Shown here piece by piece: positions 26,820-37,143 of a DNA stretch of 64,000 nt. Origin of the DNA: Melioribacter sp. (GTDB lineage: Bacteria > Bacteroidota > Ignavibacteria > Ignavibacteriales > Melioribacteraceae); the NCBI GenBank assembly GCA_020723965.1, contig DYHW01000001.1:775995-839994 (forward strand), in the 5' to 3' direction. How positions within the stretch are numbered: the stretch's first letter is position 1; each line of letters starts with the position of its first letter. Position numbers and translations under genes: made by a program. The notes below the pieces were generated by a model. It saw nothing but the letters and a program-made list of their open reading frames with translations. It ran no database searches and was not told the origin of the DNA.

Positions 26820-28724
26820 ATGGAAAATCTTGTAGGCAAGGTGATCGATAATTATAGAATTGTTTCCGTACTTGGCAAAGGGGGTATGGGGATTGTATAT
26901 AAAGCATACGATACAAAACTCGATCGTTTTGTTGCAATTAAACTGCTCGGCTCGCAAGTAGGCAATAAAGAGAGATTCATTGAGCGGTTTAAGCGCGAAG
27001 CAAAAAACCACGCGCAGCTTTCTCATCCAAACATCGTAACGGTTTACGGATTCATTGAATATTCCAATCTTCTTGGAATTGTTATGGAATATGTTGAAGG
27101 AGAAAGTCTTGAAAAAGTGTTAGAGCGGCAAGGACGGTTTAATCTTTATGATGTAATATATCTCTTAAAACAAATTCTTCTTGGTATCGGCTACGCTCAC
27201 TCGAAGGGTTTTATCCATCGTGATGTCAAACCATCGAATATTATTCTTAATAAAGAAGGCGTTACAAAAATTATGGATTTCGGAATATCGAAATCTTTAG
27301 TCGATCCTGATATGACCAAAACTGGGTCTAAGATTGGCACGGTATATTATATGAGTCCAGAACAAGTTCGGGGTGAAGAAGTTACAAATCGGAGCGATAT
27401 TTATTCGATTGGATGCACGGTTTATGAAATGATTGCAGGAGAGCCGCCATTCGACTCTCAAAGTGAATATGAAGTAATGGACAGCCATTTGAAAAAAACA
27501 CCTCAGAAATTAACTGAAAGAATGACTGGCATTCCGGAACAGGTGGATAGTGTGCTGCATAAAGCTTTGCAAAAAAATCCAAATGACCGTTATAGTTCAT
27601 GCGAAGAAATGTTTAACGATGTTCAAGAACTTGATAAAGACATTACGAAAATCTATTCGAGTTATTTTATCCAGACACAACCAAGAACTAAAAAATATAA
27701 GTTGTTTTCCGTCTCAGCTTTTGTCGGTTTTTCAATTATTCTTATTGCACTTTCATATTTTGTTTTTCATCAAGTTAGAACACTTATAACAACCAATGAA
27801 ATAGATAAATTCAAAAAGTACAGTATCCAAACGCTCTTCGATTCGAAAGATAAAAAATTCAATTTCAGTGCAATCACAAAAGTACCTAGCGGTGTTTCAA
27901 GCAATCTGAATTCGATATTTATTTCTAATGAAAAATTCGCTGTAGCAGTAGGAGATTCAGGAACAATTCTTACTTCGAATGACGTTGGCTCAACTTGGGT
28001 AAAAAAAAGTTTTAACCGTAACATCGCTTTTAGCGATATTTATACGCTTCGAAACGGCAGTTCATTGATTGTTGGCGATTCCTCTTCCATTTATCTCGGG
28101 TTTAATTCTCTTGATTCACTTAAGTTAGTCCCTTTTGAAAAATGGATTACTTTTTTTAGAGTAAAGTTTTTTAGTGATAATAATGGGTTTATCGCAGGAA
28201 ACAAGGGAACGATTTTAAAATCGAATAACGCCGGACACAATTGGTACAAAACAAAAACAAACAGCAATGAAATTATTTTTGATCTTGCCTTTTTTGATGC
28301 AAAGAGGGGCTTTGCCGTTGGATGGAACGCAACAGTTTTGGCAACGCTTGACGGCGGCGAAAGCTGGCACAAAATAGAGCTGTCGCTTACAGATAATTAT
28401 CTTAAATCGATTGATCTGCATGAAAACGGATACGGTTTGATTGTTGGCGGAGATGGAACAATTTTGCGCACAACAGATTTTGGAAACACTTGGGAAAAAT
28501 TAAACCTCGCTTTTTCGGGCGGATATCAAAAAGTGAAATTTATTTCTGAAGACTATTGTGTTATAGTTGGCAGTCGCGGAGCGTTCTTGGTTTCAAAAGA
28601 TAAAGGAGAAACTTGGAATCTTGTAGATTCTCATATATATTCTAATCTTAATGGATTTGCTGTTGATCCGTTCGGAAAAATATTTTTAGTTGGCGTAAGT
28701 GGTACGATCTATAAAATTCAGTAG
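26820..28724 (+). CDS. Transmembrane Ser/Thr protein kinase with seven-repeat Ycf48/BNR-like propeller ectodomain
   Basis: A PknB-like kinase domain (about 10-275) has the P-loop LGKGGMGIVYKA, catalytic Lys41, HRDVKPSN (His133-Asp135) and DFG (153-155), all intact. One membrane helix follows (about 295-317). The outside part (about 345-634) has seven repeats of a VG-xxGTIL...GxTW type, for example AVGDSGTIL, IAGNKGTIL, IVGGDGTIL and LVGVSGTIY, fitting a seven-bladed propeller like Ycf48 or sialidase-type BNR proteins. The ligand is unknown. MurA starts eight bases after the stop, so control of cell-wall precursor supply is a fair hypothesis. Signal in, phosphorylation out is the expected direction. 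Confidence 0.92.
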   Translation: MENLVGKVIDNYRIVSVLGKGGMGIVYKAYDTKLDRFVAIKLLGSQVGNKERFIERFKREAKNHAQLSHPNIVTVYGFIEYSNLLGIVMEYVEGESLEKVLERQGRFNLYDVIYLLKQILLGIGYAHSKGFIHRDVKPSNIILNKEGVTKIMDFGISKSLVDPDMTKTGSKIGTVYYMSPEQVRGEEVTNRSDIYSIGCTVYEMIAGEPPFDSQSEYEVMDSHLKKTPQKLTERMTGIPEQVDSVLHKALQKNPNDRYSSCEEMFNDVQELDKDITKIYSSYFIQTQPRTKKYKLFSVSAFVGFSIILIALSYFVFHQVRTLITTNEIDKFKKYSIQTLFDSKDKKFNFSAITKVPSGVSSNLNSIFISNEKFAVAVGDSGTILTSNDVGSTWVKKSFNRNIAFSDIYTLRNGSSLIVGDSSSIYLGFNSLDSLKLVPFEKWITFFRVKFFSDNNGFIAGNKGTILKSNNAGHNWYKTKTNSNEIIFDLAFFDAKRGFAVGWNATVLATLDGGESWHKIELSLTDNYLKSIDLHENGYGLIVGGDGTILRTTDFGNTWEKLNLAFSGGYQKVKFISEDYCVIVGSRGAFLVSKDKGETWNLVDSHIYSNLNGFAVDPFGKIFLVGVSGTIYKIQ

Positions 28725-28731
28725 AGGAAAT

Positions 28732-29997
28732 TTGGATAAATTTGTTATTCACGGTGGAAACAAGTTAGTTGGAAGAGTTTCGGTTAACGGCGCAAAAAAT
28801 TCTGCTTTAGTACTTATGCCGGCAACTCTTCTTAATTCAGGGTTCAATCAAATAGATAACACGCCAGAGGTAAATGATATTTTCACTATGATAAAACTTA
28901 TGGAACATCTTGGCGTAAGAATTGAATTTGCAAATCATAAACTACATTTGGATTCTTCGAATATTTCAAGTCAAGTTGCGCCATATGAATATGTTAAAAA
29001 AATGCGTGCTTCTGTCTATGTATTGGGACCACTATTAACGCGTTTTGGTTATGCTAAAGTTTCGATGCCTGGCGGCTGTGCCTGGGGCCCGCGTCCAATC
29101 AATCTTCATCTTGAGGTGATGAAAAAACTTGGCGCAGATATTCAACTAGAAGAAGGTTATATAATTGCTCGTTCAAAAAGACTGCATGGTTCTAAAATTC
29201 ATTTTGATATTACTTCTGTTGGTGCAACTGGTAATGCAATGATGGCTGCTTCTCTTGCCAAAGGGACAACTATCATAACCAATGCCGCTATGGAACCGGA
29301 AATAACCTTGCTGGGCAATTATATAAATCTTATGGGAGCAAAGATTGATGGTTTAGGCACATCTACACTTGAGATTGAGGGTGCGGATGAGCTAAAGTCC
29401 GCACACATTCTAAATATTTCAGATAGGATAGAAGCCGGAACTTTAATGACCGCTGCCGCTATTACTCGAAGTAAAATAGAATTGATCTATAATCAGCCAC
29501 AACATTGCGAATCAGTTTTTTTTAAATTAGAGGAAAGTGGAGTTAAAATAAATATTTTCAATGAGTTAATTGAAATAGATGCTGAAAATCTTAATATAAA
29601 AAGTGTCGATATCATAACAGCTGCTTATCCCGGTTTTCCTACTGATATGCAAGCACAGTGGATTGCCTTGATGTCTGTTGCAGATGGTGTTTCCTCAGTA
29701 ACAGATTCGATTTACCATGATCGTTTCAATCATGTCCCTGAATTGATACGTCTCGGCGCTGATATCGAAGTTATAAATAACAGTGCAATAATAAAGGGTG
29801 TTAAAGAGTTAAAGGGAGCAAAGGTAATGTCAACAGATTTACGCGCCAGCGCTTCGTTAGTTTTAGGTGGCTTAGTTGCCTCCGGCGTAACGGAAGTATT
29901 GAGAATTTATCATCTCGATCGGGGCTATCAAAGAATAGAAGAAAAGTTGAAAGCATTAGGTGCTGAGATCGAACGTGTAACAACAACGGAATTCTGA
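28732..29997 (+). CDS. murA: UDP-N-acetylglucosamine 1-carboxyvinyltransferase
   Basis: First committed step of peptidoglycan synthesis, adding enolpyruvate to UDP-GlcNAc. The start is TTG at 28732: GAGG lies just upstream and the protein then begins LDKFVIHG..LVGRVSVNGAKN, position for position like the E. coli MDKF start; an upstream GTG would overlap the kinase gene. The 421 residues include the active-site GGCAWGPRPIN with Cys116, the residue alkylated by fosfomycin, and a C-terminal DLRASASL motif. It lies between the kinase and the membrane peptidase in a tight cluster. Confidence 0.96.
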   Translation: MDKFVIHGGNKLVGRVSVNGAKNSALVLMPATLLNSGFNQIDNTPEVNDIFTMIKLMEHLGVRIEFANHKLHLDSSNISSQVAPYEYVKKMRASVYVLGPLLTRFGYAKVSMPGGCAWGPRPINLHLEVMKKLGADIQLEEGYIIARSKRLHGSKIHFDITSVGATGNAMMAASLAKGTTIITNAAMEPEITLLGNYINLMGAKIDGLGTSTLEIEGADELKSAHILNISDRIEAGTLMTAAAITRSKIELIYNQPQHCESVFFKLEESGVKINIFNELIEIDAENLNIKSVDIITAAYPGFPTDMQAQWIALMSVADGVSSVTDSIYHDRFNHVPELIRLGADIEVINNSAIIKGVKELKGAKVMSTDLRASASLVLGGLVASGVTEVLRIYHLDRGYQRIEEKLKALGAEIERVTTTEF

Positions 29998-29998
29998 T

Positions 29999-32227
29999 TT
30001 GAAAATTACTTTAAAAACTGTTCATATCAACCTTCCTAGATTTTTCATTTTTTTTCTAATTCTTACTAATCTTTTCCTTTCTACTTTGCCTCTTACAAAT
30101 ACACTTGGTTACGAGTTTTCGGCTGTTAACGCTATTTTACTTTTTGCCCTTGGCGGTATGGCTGTTATCTATCGGTTTAACAAAGATGTCTTTGAGCGGT
30201 TTAGTTTTTATGAACTTGTTGTTCGTGAAAAATATTTTATTGCCTCTGCTCTTTTAATTCCTTTTTTCATTGTTTTTTTTTCTAGTATTTTTTTTGCAAA
30301 ATGCCCTCCTGCCAATGGCGTTTTGTTTTATTTGTTTATCACTGTGCCCTCATTCTTTGGCGGGATAACGCTTGGTTTTTTTTCTTTTGCATTATCTAAA
30401 AAATTTTCTTTATGGATTTTTTTCTTATTGTTTTTTGTTCTTCTTTGCGTGCCGTTAATAGAATTTTATTTCTATCCTCAAGTTTATTTCTATAACACTA
30501 TTATTGGTTATTTCCCAGGAACTATTTATGATGAAGATTTATCTGTTGACCGAATTCTAATAGCTTATCGTCTTTTCAATCTTGTTTTTTTCATCGGGTT
30601 AATTTATCTCGCAGTGAAAATTAAAAATAAAAAGTTTATATCTAAACTCGCAATAAGCTTATTGTTAATTGTTACAGCGTTGATATTTGTTGCGCTTAAA
30701 CCAGCGCTGCATTTTTCAACAAATAAACATCGTCTCAAGCTCAACCTGGATAAAACAATTACTACAGAAAATTTTCAAATTCATTATACTGGGCTGCTTG
30801 GGCAGAAGGAGATCGAATTTGCCGCGTTACTTCACGAATATTATTTAGAACGGATAAAAATTGAGTTGAAGGAAAATTATAGAGGCAAAATTGATTCATA
30901 TTTATTTGAAAGCAGAGATCAAAAAAGAAAAATGATTGGCGCTGGCAGCGCTGATTTAGCTAAACCATGGCTTGCTCAAATCTATCTTAATTATACAAAT
31001 TACGATCAAACACTCAAACATGAGTTGGTTCATTCTTTATCAGCAAATTTTGGAACAACTCCATTTAAAGTAGCTGAGAATTTCAACCCGGCAATGATAG
31101 AAGGATTAGCAATGGCTGTCGAAAATGATTACGATGGCTTACCAGTTCATTACGCGGCAAAACTCGCTTATCAGGCCGGTTATAAATTCCCGATTGAAAA
31201 ACTTTTTAGCGGCTTGAATTTTTTCACACGCCCTTCATCTATTTCATATATCTATGCAGGATCTTTCATTAAATATTTGGCAGATAGTTATGGAGTAGAA
31301 ATAGTAAAAAAACTTTATTCAGATTCAGATTTCAATAAACATTTCGAAAAAAGCTTGTCTGCTCTGGCACAAGAGTACGAAAATTTTCTTCACAATTATC
31401 AGAACAAATTTAACAAACATAAAGCGCAGCTATATTTTGGCGGTGTAACAATCTTCAAAAAGTTCTGCCCGCGCACTGCAGCGTCTGACGTTAAAAAAGC
31501 ATGGCGCTATTTCAACGAAAAACAATTTACAGAAGCGCATAATCTTTTCAAAAAAGTTTACGGCTACTCTAATTCTTATCAATCGCTCATCGGAATAATT
31601 GCTTCTCTAAGAAAAGAAAAAAAATATTTGGAAGAGGAACAGTTTTTAAGCAAACAAATTCATAATTTTAGACTGAGCCAATATATTTATAATATTGAAT
31701 TGTTGCGGGGGGATTTGCTGATAAAGATTAACAAGCAAACCGAAGCGGCAGCTATTTACGATTCGTTGCTCGTTCAAAACCCCCACATTGAATTAACTAA
31801 CGAAGTATTGATCCGAAAAACTATTTTGAAAGAAGATATCGATTCGCTGAAGTTGTATTTTGATAAAAATGAAATACAGAAATATCAAAAGTTGTTGAAT
31901 ATGAACAAAAATGAAATAAAATATTTTTCTATTCCGCTGCTTTTGCGGCTTGCTAAGGTCAACAAGCAATCTATTGATGAACTTATTAACAGACTAAAAG
32001 AAAAATTTACAGCTACAGATTTTATATCGTGCTATGCTGCAATAAATATTTCTAGAGCGGCGCTCTATAATTTTGATTATGAAACAGCCCAGTACTTTGC
32101 CGTACAAGCGCTCTATTTAGAACAAAGTGAAGATAATTCTCATTCATCAGTTGAGAATTTGAGATTGGTGAATTGGTTCAAGAATTCTGCGCCAGAAACA
32201 AAATCAACTTTTCGATTTAAGCAATGA
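29999..32227 (+). CDS. Polytopic membrane protein with gluzincin (HELVH) metallopeptidase domain and helical C-terminal region
   Basis: A 742-residue protein, start TTG right after the murA stop. The first 240 residues hold about seven hydrophobic helices. Residues 250-460 resemble Peptidase MA-like domains: HELVHSL at 341-345 and IEGLAMAVE with Glu368 fit the HExxH...E zinc site. Residues 470-742 are helix-rich with TPR-like character (for example ARALYNFDYETAQYFAVQ). The peptidase domain probably faces the periplasm. Substrate unknown; the murA neighbour hints at envelope work. The stop overlaps the CCA-enzyme ATG by four bases. Confidence 0.7.
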   Translation: MKITLKTVHINLPRFFIFFLILTNLFLSTLPLTNTLGYEFSAVNAILLFALGGMAVIYRFNKDVFERFSFYELVVREKYFIASALLIPFFIVFFSSIFFAKCPPANGVLFYLFITVPSFFGGITLGFFSFALSKKFSLWIFFLLFFVLLCVPLIEFYFYPQVYFYNTIIGYFPGTIYDEDLSVDRILIAYRLFNLVFFIGLIYLAVKIKNKKFISKLAISLLLIVTALIFVALKPALHFSTNKHRLKLNLDKTITTENFQIHYTGLLGQKEIEFAALLHEYYLERIKIELKENYRGKIDSYLFESRDQKRKMIGAGSADLAKPWLAQIYLNYTNYDQTLKHELVHSLSANFGTTPFKVAENFNPAMIEGLAMAVENDYDGLPVHYAAKLAYQAGYKFPIEKLFSGLNFFTRPSSISYIYAGSFIKYLADSYGVEIVKKLYSDSDFNKHFEKSLSALAQEYENFLHNYQNKFNKHKAQLYFGGVTIFKKFCPRTAASDVKKAWRYFNEKQFTEAHNLFKKVYGYSNSYQSLIGIIASLRKEKKYLEEEQFLSKQIHNFRLSQYIYNIELLRGDLLIKINKQTEAAAIYDSLLVQNPHIELTNEVLIRKTILKEDIDSLKLYFDKNEIQKYQKLLNMNKNEIKYFSIPLLLRLAKVNKQSIDELINRLKEKFTATDFISCYAAINISRAALYNFDYETAQYFAVQALYLEQSEDNSHSSVENLRLVNWFKNSAPETKSTFRFKQ

Positions 32228-33630
32228 ATTTTTCAGCGCATTTATATAAATATGATTTTTTAAAAGTTGCTTCCGAAGTGGCTAAAAATCAGGGTGAAGA
32301 TATATTCTTGGTAGGCGGCTTTGTACGCGATCTAATTTTGGAGCGTGACTGCAATGAGATGGATTTTCTGATCGTTGGAAACGGGATCAGGTTTGCAGAG
32401 GAGTTTGCACGCAAAGTTGGAATTAGAGAAATAGTGGTTTATAAAAATTTTGGAACGGCGCATTTTAAGTTAGCCGATATGAAACTGGAATTTGTGGGTG
32501 CACGCAAAGAATCTTACAATAGAAACAGTAGAAATCCTATTGTTGAAACAGGTTCTCTTAATGATGATCTCGATCGGCGCGATTTTACGATCAACGCGCT
32601 TGCGCTTTCTCTAAATTCAAAGAGCTTTGGAGAATTGATTGATAAATTTGACGGACAAACAGATATAGAAAAAAAAATAATTCGAACTCCGATAGACTCT
32701 AACCGTACATTTGATGATGACCCGTTAAGAATATTGCGGGCGTTTCGTTTTGCCTCACAGCTCAACTTTCAAGTAGATGAATCGATTATCTCTGCTGCCC
32801 GAACTATGGCAGAGCGGCTTAAAATTGTATCGCAAGAAAGAATTACAGACGAGTTTATGAAAATTCTTGCATCTCCCAAACCTTCTATTGGACTAAAGCT
32901 GCTTTATGAAAGCGGTGTGATGAAAATTATTTTTCCCGAAATAGATAATCTTGCCGGTGTAGATCAAAGAAAAGATTTTCATCACAAAGACGTATTCTAT
33001 CATACATGTAAAGTTGTAGATAATACTTCTGCTGTAAGTGAAAATGTTTGGCTCCGTTTTGCTGCGCTCGTTCATGATATAGCCAAACCTCACACAAAAA
33101 GATTTGTCGAAGGAATTGGATGGACATTCCATGGGCACGAGGAACTTGGCGCGCGAATGATGAAACAAATATTTGAGCGGATGAAACTTCCTTTAAACAA
33201 ATTGGATTATGTTGAAAAACTTGTTCGGTTACATCTTCGTCCTATCGCTTTGGTTGATGAAGAAGTTACGGATTCTGCAATTCGCAGACTGATAGTTTCT
33301 GCCGACGAAGATTTGGACGATCTAATAACTCTATGCAGAGCCGATATAACAAGCAAAAATCTTTCTAAAGTTTCCCGCTATCTTGAGAATTATGAAATTG
33401 TGATGCAAAAAGTTAAAGATGTGCGACAGAAAGATCATCTGCGCGCTTTTCAATCGCCTGTGCGCGGAGATGAAATAATGCGGGTGTGCAATATTCCACC
33501 TTCAAAACTTGTTGGAGAAATTAAAAAGGCAATTGAAGAAGCTATTCTTGATGGAAAGATTGAAAACAATTATGAGGAAGCTTATAACTATTTTCTCAAA
33601 ATTAAGGATGAGTTTTTGAAGAAGAAATAA
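32224..33630 (+). CDS. cca: tRNA nucleotidyltransferase (CCA-adding type) with HD domain
   Basis: Adds or repairs the 3' CCA of tRNA, needed here because neither tRNA gene in the window encodes CCA. The 468 residues show the class II head VGGFVRDLIL, the metal-binding acidic pair in CNEMDFLIVG (Glu45 and Asp47, where most members have DxD), the RRDFTINALAL motif and DDPLRILRAFRFA. An HD domain follows (LVHDIAKPHTK). ATGA overlap with the membrane peptidase gene. A poly(A) polymerase of the same superfamily is the alternative. Confidence 0.9.
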   Translation: MNFSAHLYKYDFLKVASEVAKNQGEDIFLVGGFVRDLILERDCNEMDFLIVGNGIRFAEEFARKVGIREIVVYKNFGTAHFKLADMKLEFVGARKESYNRNSRNPIVETGSLNDDLDRRDFTINALALSLNSKSFGELIDKFDGQTDIEKKIIRTPIDSNRTFDDDPLRILRAFRFASQLNFQVDESIISAARTMAERLKIVSQERITDEFMKILASPKPSIGLKLLYESGVMKIIFPEIDNLAGVDQRKDFHHKDVFYHTCKVVDNTSAVSENVWLRFAALVHDIAKPHTKRFVEGIGWTFHGHEELGARMMKQIFERMKLPLNKLDYVEKLVRLHLRPIALVDEEVTDSAIRRLIVSADEDLDDLITLCRADITSKNLSKVSRYLENYEIVMQKVKDVRQKDHLRAFQSPVRGDEIMRVCNIPPSKLVGEIKKAIEEAILDGKIENNYEEAYNYFLKIKDEFLKKK

Positions 33631-33722
33631 TAAACAGCTTTTATTATTGCTTTGTAACTTTAGTCTAATGTAAAACGTCACAATAACTAGAAAAATAAAA
33701 ATCTTCTTAAAAGGAGAGATGC

Positions 33723-35075
33723 ATGAAACGAATTTTAATCTTATTTGTAGCGTTGATGATCACAGCGCAGGTTTTTGCTCAAAAAAAAATAACACTGCAA
33801 GAAGCTATTTCAATAGCTTTGCAGCGCAACACAACTCTTATTAAATTGGAAAACAATCTTGCAGGCAGCGAATCTCAGTTGAAGTACGCTTATGGACAAT
33901 TAGTCCCTAGCTTGGGTGCGCAAGCCGGCTGGAGTTGGCAGCGTGTTAATGATGCAGGAAGTGTTCAAAGAGATTTCTTCGGCAAAGATCAAATTATTTC
34001 TCCTTCTGAAGTTGATTCTCGAAGTTTCAGCGCCGGTATTGGCGGAAGTGTTACTTTGTTCAACGGATTATCAAACTACGCGGCTATTTCCCAAAAAAAA
34101 GACAATCTAAAAGCCGCTGAATACAACATATCAAAACTGAAGCAAAATATTGTTTATCAAACTACAGATTACTATTACCTTGTTTTGAATGCAGAAGAAT
34201 TGATGCGCGTTAGGGAAGAAAACGTTAAGTATTTTCAAAAACTTTATGAGACAGTCTTTGAAAGAAATAAACTTGGCTCGGTTGCAATAGCAGATGTTTA
34301 TTCTGCTCAAGTTCAACTTGGGAATGCAGAGTTATCGCTAATTCAGGCTCAGAACGCATACGAAACCACAAAAGCAATTCTTCTTAATTATCTTGCTCTT
34401 AATGTTCTGGAAGATTATGCGCTTGTCGATCCTTTCGGAAGTGAAAAAGTAAAAGGAGCCGATACTGAAAATTTCTTAAAAGACTTTGAAAATATTCATT
34501 CTTTGGTAAGCGCTGCTTTGGATAATAGATTCGATTACAAAAGTCAGAAATTAACAGTTAGCGCCGCTGAAAAAGGTTTAACAATTGCAAAGAGCGGCAA
34601 TTTTCCTTCACTAACAGGCGACTATTCTTATTCTACTGGCGCAGTAAAGTTAGATAAACTTTTCGATCGGAAAGTTTTAAGAGCGGGGCTTACGTTAAAC
34701 ATTCCTATTTTTTCGAACTTTGCCACAGAAAATGCAATACAACTTTCTGAAATAAATTCTATGAATGCCAAAGAAGATCTGACTGCTTTGGAAAGACAAA
34801 TCAAAATAGAAATTAAACAAAGTTATTTGGACCTGATTGCTGCTAAGAAAAGTTTGGATGTCGCTGTTAAAAACGTAATTGCAGCCGAAGAAAACAGAAA
34901 AATAAATCAAGAACGATACAACCTAGGTTCGGCAACTATTCTTGAGGCGCTGCAATCTAGTAGAGATTATACAGATGCGTTGCGCAATAGAATAAATACT
35001 GTTTACGAATTTTACAGACAGTATGACAGGTTGAATAATGCTCTTGGCAAATTAGATTTTTCAAAATACGAATAA
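33723..35075 (+). CDS. TolC-family outer-membrane efflux protein
   Basis: Outer-membrane channel-tunnel of a tripartite exporter. A signal peptide (1-19, ending QVFAQ) is followed by two TolC repeats with ITLQEAISIALQRN at the start and long coiled-coil helices (for example the stretch near 150-220 and 350-430). The 450 residues match the usual length. AAGGAGA stands six bases before the ATG. It is the first gene of the export cluster, 23 bases before the adaptor gene. Confidence 0.93.
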   Translation: MKRILILFVALMITAQVFAQKKITLQEAISIALQRNTTLIKLENNLAGSESQLKYAYGQLVPSLGAQAGWSWQRVNDAGSVQRDFFGKDQIISPSEVDSRSFSAGIGGSVTLFNGLSNYAAISQKKDNLKAAEYNISKLKQNIVYQTTDYYYLVLNAEELMRVREENVKYFQKLYETVFERNKLGSVAIADVYSAQVQLGNAELSLIQAQNAYETTKAILLNYLALNVLEDYALVDPFGSEKVKGADTENFLKDFENIHSLVSAALDNRFDYKSQKLTVSAAEKGLTIAKSGNFPSLTGDYSYSTGAVKLDKLFDRKVLRAGLTLNIPIFSNFATENAIQLSEINSMNAKEDLTALERQIKIEIKQSYLDLIAAKKSLDVAVKNVIAAEENRKINQERYNLGSATILEALQSSRDYTDALRNRINTVYEFYRQYDRLNNALGKLDFSKYE

Positions 35076-35098
35076 AATTATCTCAAGGAGTTAGTAAA

Positions 35099-36388
35099 AT
35101 GGCTAATGGGAAAAGATCAAAAAAGAAAATTGTCATATTCGGAGGACTCGGATTGCTTCTTGTCGTAGTTCTGCTTCTGGTTCTTTTCGGCGGTAGTAAA
35201 GAAGAAATTGTTTCAGTGCAAACAGAAAAAGTTGCAAAAAGAACAATCACGCAAATTGTTTCTGCAACGGGAAAGATCAATCCAGTTTACCAAGTAAAAA
35301 TAAACGCCGAAGCCACCGGAGAAATCGTTTATTTGCCAGTGCGTGAAGGGGATGCGGTAAGAAAAGGAGAGCTGCTTGTTAGAATAAAACCGGATATTTA
35401 TGAAGCTCAAAGAATCAGCGCAGAGGCGCGGCTTTCTCAGGTTAAAGCTCAGCTTAGTTCTACTAAAGCGCTTTTAGATAAGGTAGAATCTGATTACAAA
35501 CGGGTTCAAGGACTTGCTCAAAAAAAACTTGCAAGCGAAGCTGAGCTTGAAGCTGCAAAATCTCAATACATGCAAACTCTCGGTACTTATGAATCACAAA
35601 AGTCTCTTGTTGTACAATCTGAAGCAGCATTAAAAGAATCAACAGAAAATCTGAATAAAACATATATCTATGCTCCAATGAATGGAACAATAAGCAAATT
35701 GGATGTTGAACTTGCCGAACGTGTTCTTGGTAGTAATTTTAGCCCGGGCACTCAAATATTGACCGTTGCCGATCTTACCCACATGGAAGCAACCGTAGAT
35801 GTTGATGAAAACGATGTTGTTTTAATTTCGTTGGAAGATACCGCAAAAGTTCGGGTAGATGCATTTGGCGATAAAACTTTTAAGGGGGTAGTTACTCAAA
35901 TTGGCAACAGTGCTAAAACTAAAGGACTGGGAACGCAAGATGAAGTTGTTAACTTCGAAGTTAAGATACTGATCTTAAATCCAGATAAAGAATTACGACC
36001 GGGTATGTCTTGCGATGCAGATATCCAGACCGAAACCAAGCATAATGCTGTTTCTGTTCCGATTCAGAGCGTAACAGCACGTGTTGATAAACCGAAGACA
36101 GAAGAGTCAAAAGAAGGCGATGATGAAGGCAGCGAAGCTTCTCAAGCAAGAACCGCTAAGAGCAACAAGCCGAAAGAGGTTGTTTTCTTGGTTGCCGATG
36201 GTAAAGCAAAAATGATTGAAGTGAAAACTGGTATAAGCGATGACACTTACATTGAAATTATTAGCGGATTGAAAGGAGGCGAAGAAGTTGTAAGCGGTCC
36301 TTATAGAGCAATTTCAAAAGAACTGGAAGACGGCTCTAAAGTAACTCTGCAATCTAAACGTAAGGATGAAGAGAAAACGAAAAAGTAA
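35099..36388 (+). CDS. MacA/HlyD-type periplasmic adaptor
   Basis: Membrane-fusion protein that links the MacB-type pump to TolC. One N-terminal membrane anchor (about 9-30), a lipoyl-like half motif ([20 protein letters not shown]), a coiled-coil hairpin (about 100-180), the second lipoyl half ([13 protein letters not shown]), a beta-barrel domain, and a membrane-proximal domain interrupted by a charged linker rich in Glu, Lys and Ser (about 325-362). AAGGAG precedes the ATG. The ATPase gene follows 22 bases later. Confidence 0.93.
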   Translation: MANGKRSKKKIVIFGGLGLLLVVVLLLVLFGGSKEEIVSVQTEKVAKRTITQIVSATGKINPVYQVKINAEATGEIVYLPVREGDAVRKGELLVRIKPDIYEAQRISAEARLSQVKAQLSSTKALLDKVESDYKRVQGLAQKKLASEAELEAAKSQYMQTLGTYESQKSLVVQSEAALKESTENLNKTYIYAPMNGTISKLDVELAERVLGSNFSPGTQILTVADLTHMEATVDVDENDVVLISLEDTAKVRVDAFGDKTFKGVVTQIGNSAKTKGLGTQDEVVNFEVKILILNPDKELRPGMSCDADIQTETKHNAVSVPIQSVTARVDKPKTEESKEGDDEGSEASQARTAKSNKPKEVVFLVADGKAKMIEVKTGISDDTYIEIISGLKGGEEVVSGPYRAISKELEDGSKVTLQSKRKDEEKTKK

Positions 36389-36410
36389 ATTCAAAAAGAA
36401 CGGAACTACA

Positions 36411-37133
36411 ATGAATATCATAAATATTGAACACATTGCAAAAATTTATCAGGTCGGTACAGAAGAAGTTCATGCGTTAAGAGATGTTTCTTTAAAAATA
36501 AATAAGAATGAGTATGTGGCAATAATGGGCCCGTCCGGCTCTGGCAAATCAACTTTGATGAATATTTTGGGATGTTTAGATACGCCTACAAAAGGATTAT
36601 ACGATTTCAATCGCGTAAATGTTAGTCAAATGAATGACAATGAACTTGCTGCTATCAGAAATAAAAAGATCGGTTTCGTATTTCAAACATTCAACTTACT
36701 GCCAAGATCAGACGCTCTTCATAACGTTGAATTACCTTTAATTTATGCTGGTATTTCTTCTGCAGAGAGAAAACAGAAAGCCCGCCAAGTGTTAGAACAA
36801 GTAGGTTTAGGAGACAGGATGCATCACAAACCGAATGAACTATCCGGAGGGCAGAAACAGCGCGTTGCAATTGCTCGTGCTTTAGTTACTGAGCCGTCTA
36901 TTATTCTTGCTGATGAACCGACAGGTAACCTTGATACAAAAACCGGCGAAGATATTATGGCTCTCTTTAATGAAATTTATGAACAAGGTAACACAATAAT
37001 TCTTGTTACTCACGAAGAATATATTGCAGAACATGCAGAACGAATAATAAGAATTAGAGACGGCTTGATCGAAAAAGATGAAATTGTTTCGAGCAGGTTT
37101 GTGCCAAATAAAAACGGCGCATCTAAAATTTAG
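36411..37133 (+). CDS. MacB/LolD-type ABC ATP-binding protein
   Basis: Single-domain ATPase (240 residues) of the mechanotransmission ABC family. Walker [11 protein letters not shown]-loop in [10 protein letters not shown], signature [15 protein letters not shown], Walker [12 protein letters not shown] and the H-loop THE are intact. The ATG at 36411 gives [14 protein letters not shown], the usual start; an in-frame ATG at 36366 would overlap the adaptor gene. It is the only ATPase gene for four adjacent permease genes. Confidence 0.95.
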   Translation: MNIINIEHIAKIYQVGTEEVHALRDVSLKINKNEYVAIMGPSGSGKSTLMNILGCLDTPTKGLYDFNRVNVSQMNDNELAAIRNKKIGFVFQTFNLLPRSDALHNVELPLIYAGISSAERKQKARQVLEQVGLGDRMHHKPNELSGGQKQRVAIARALVTEPSIILADEPTGNLDTKTGEDIMALFNEIYEQGNTIILVTHEEYIAEHAERIIRIRDGLIEKDEIVSSRFVPNKNGASKI

Positions 37134-37143
37134 GTATAATACG

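Noticed and set aside
28699..28731. GTG start for murA inside the kinase gene
   Set aside because: The TTG at 28732 has a GAGG site and aligns exactly with known MurA N-termini.
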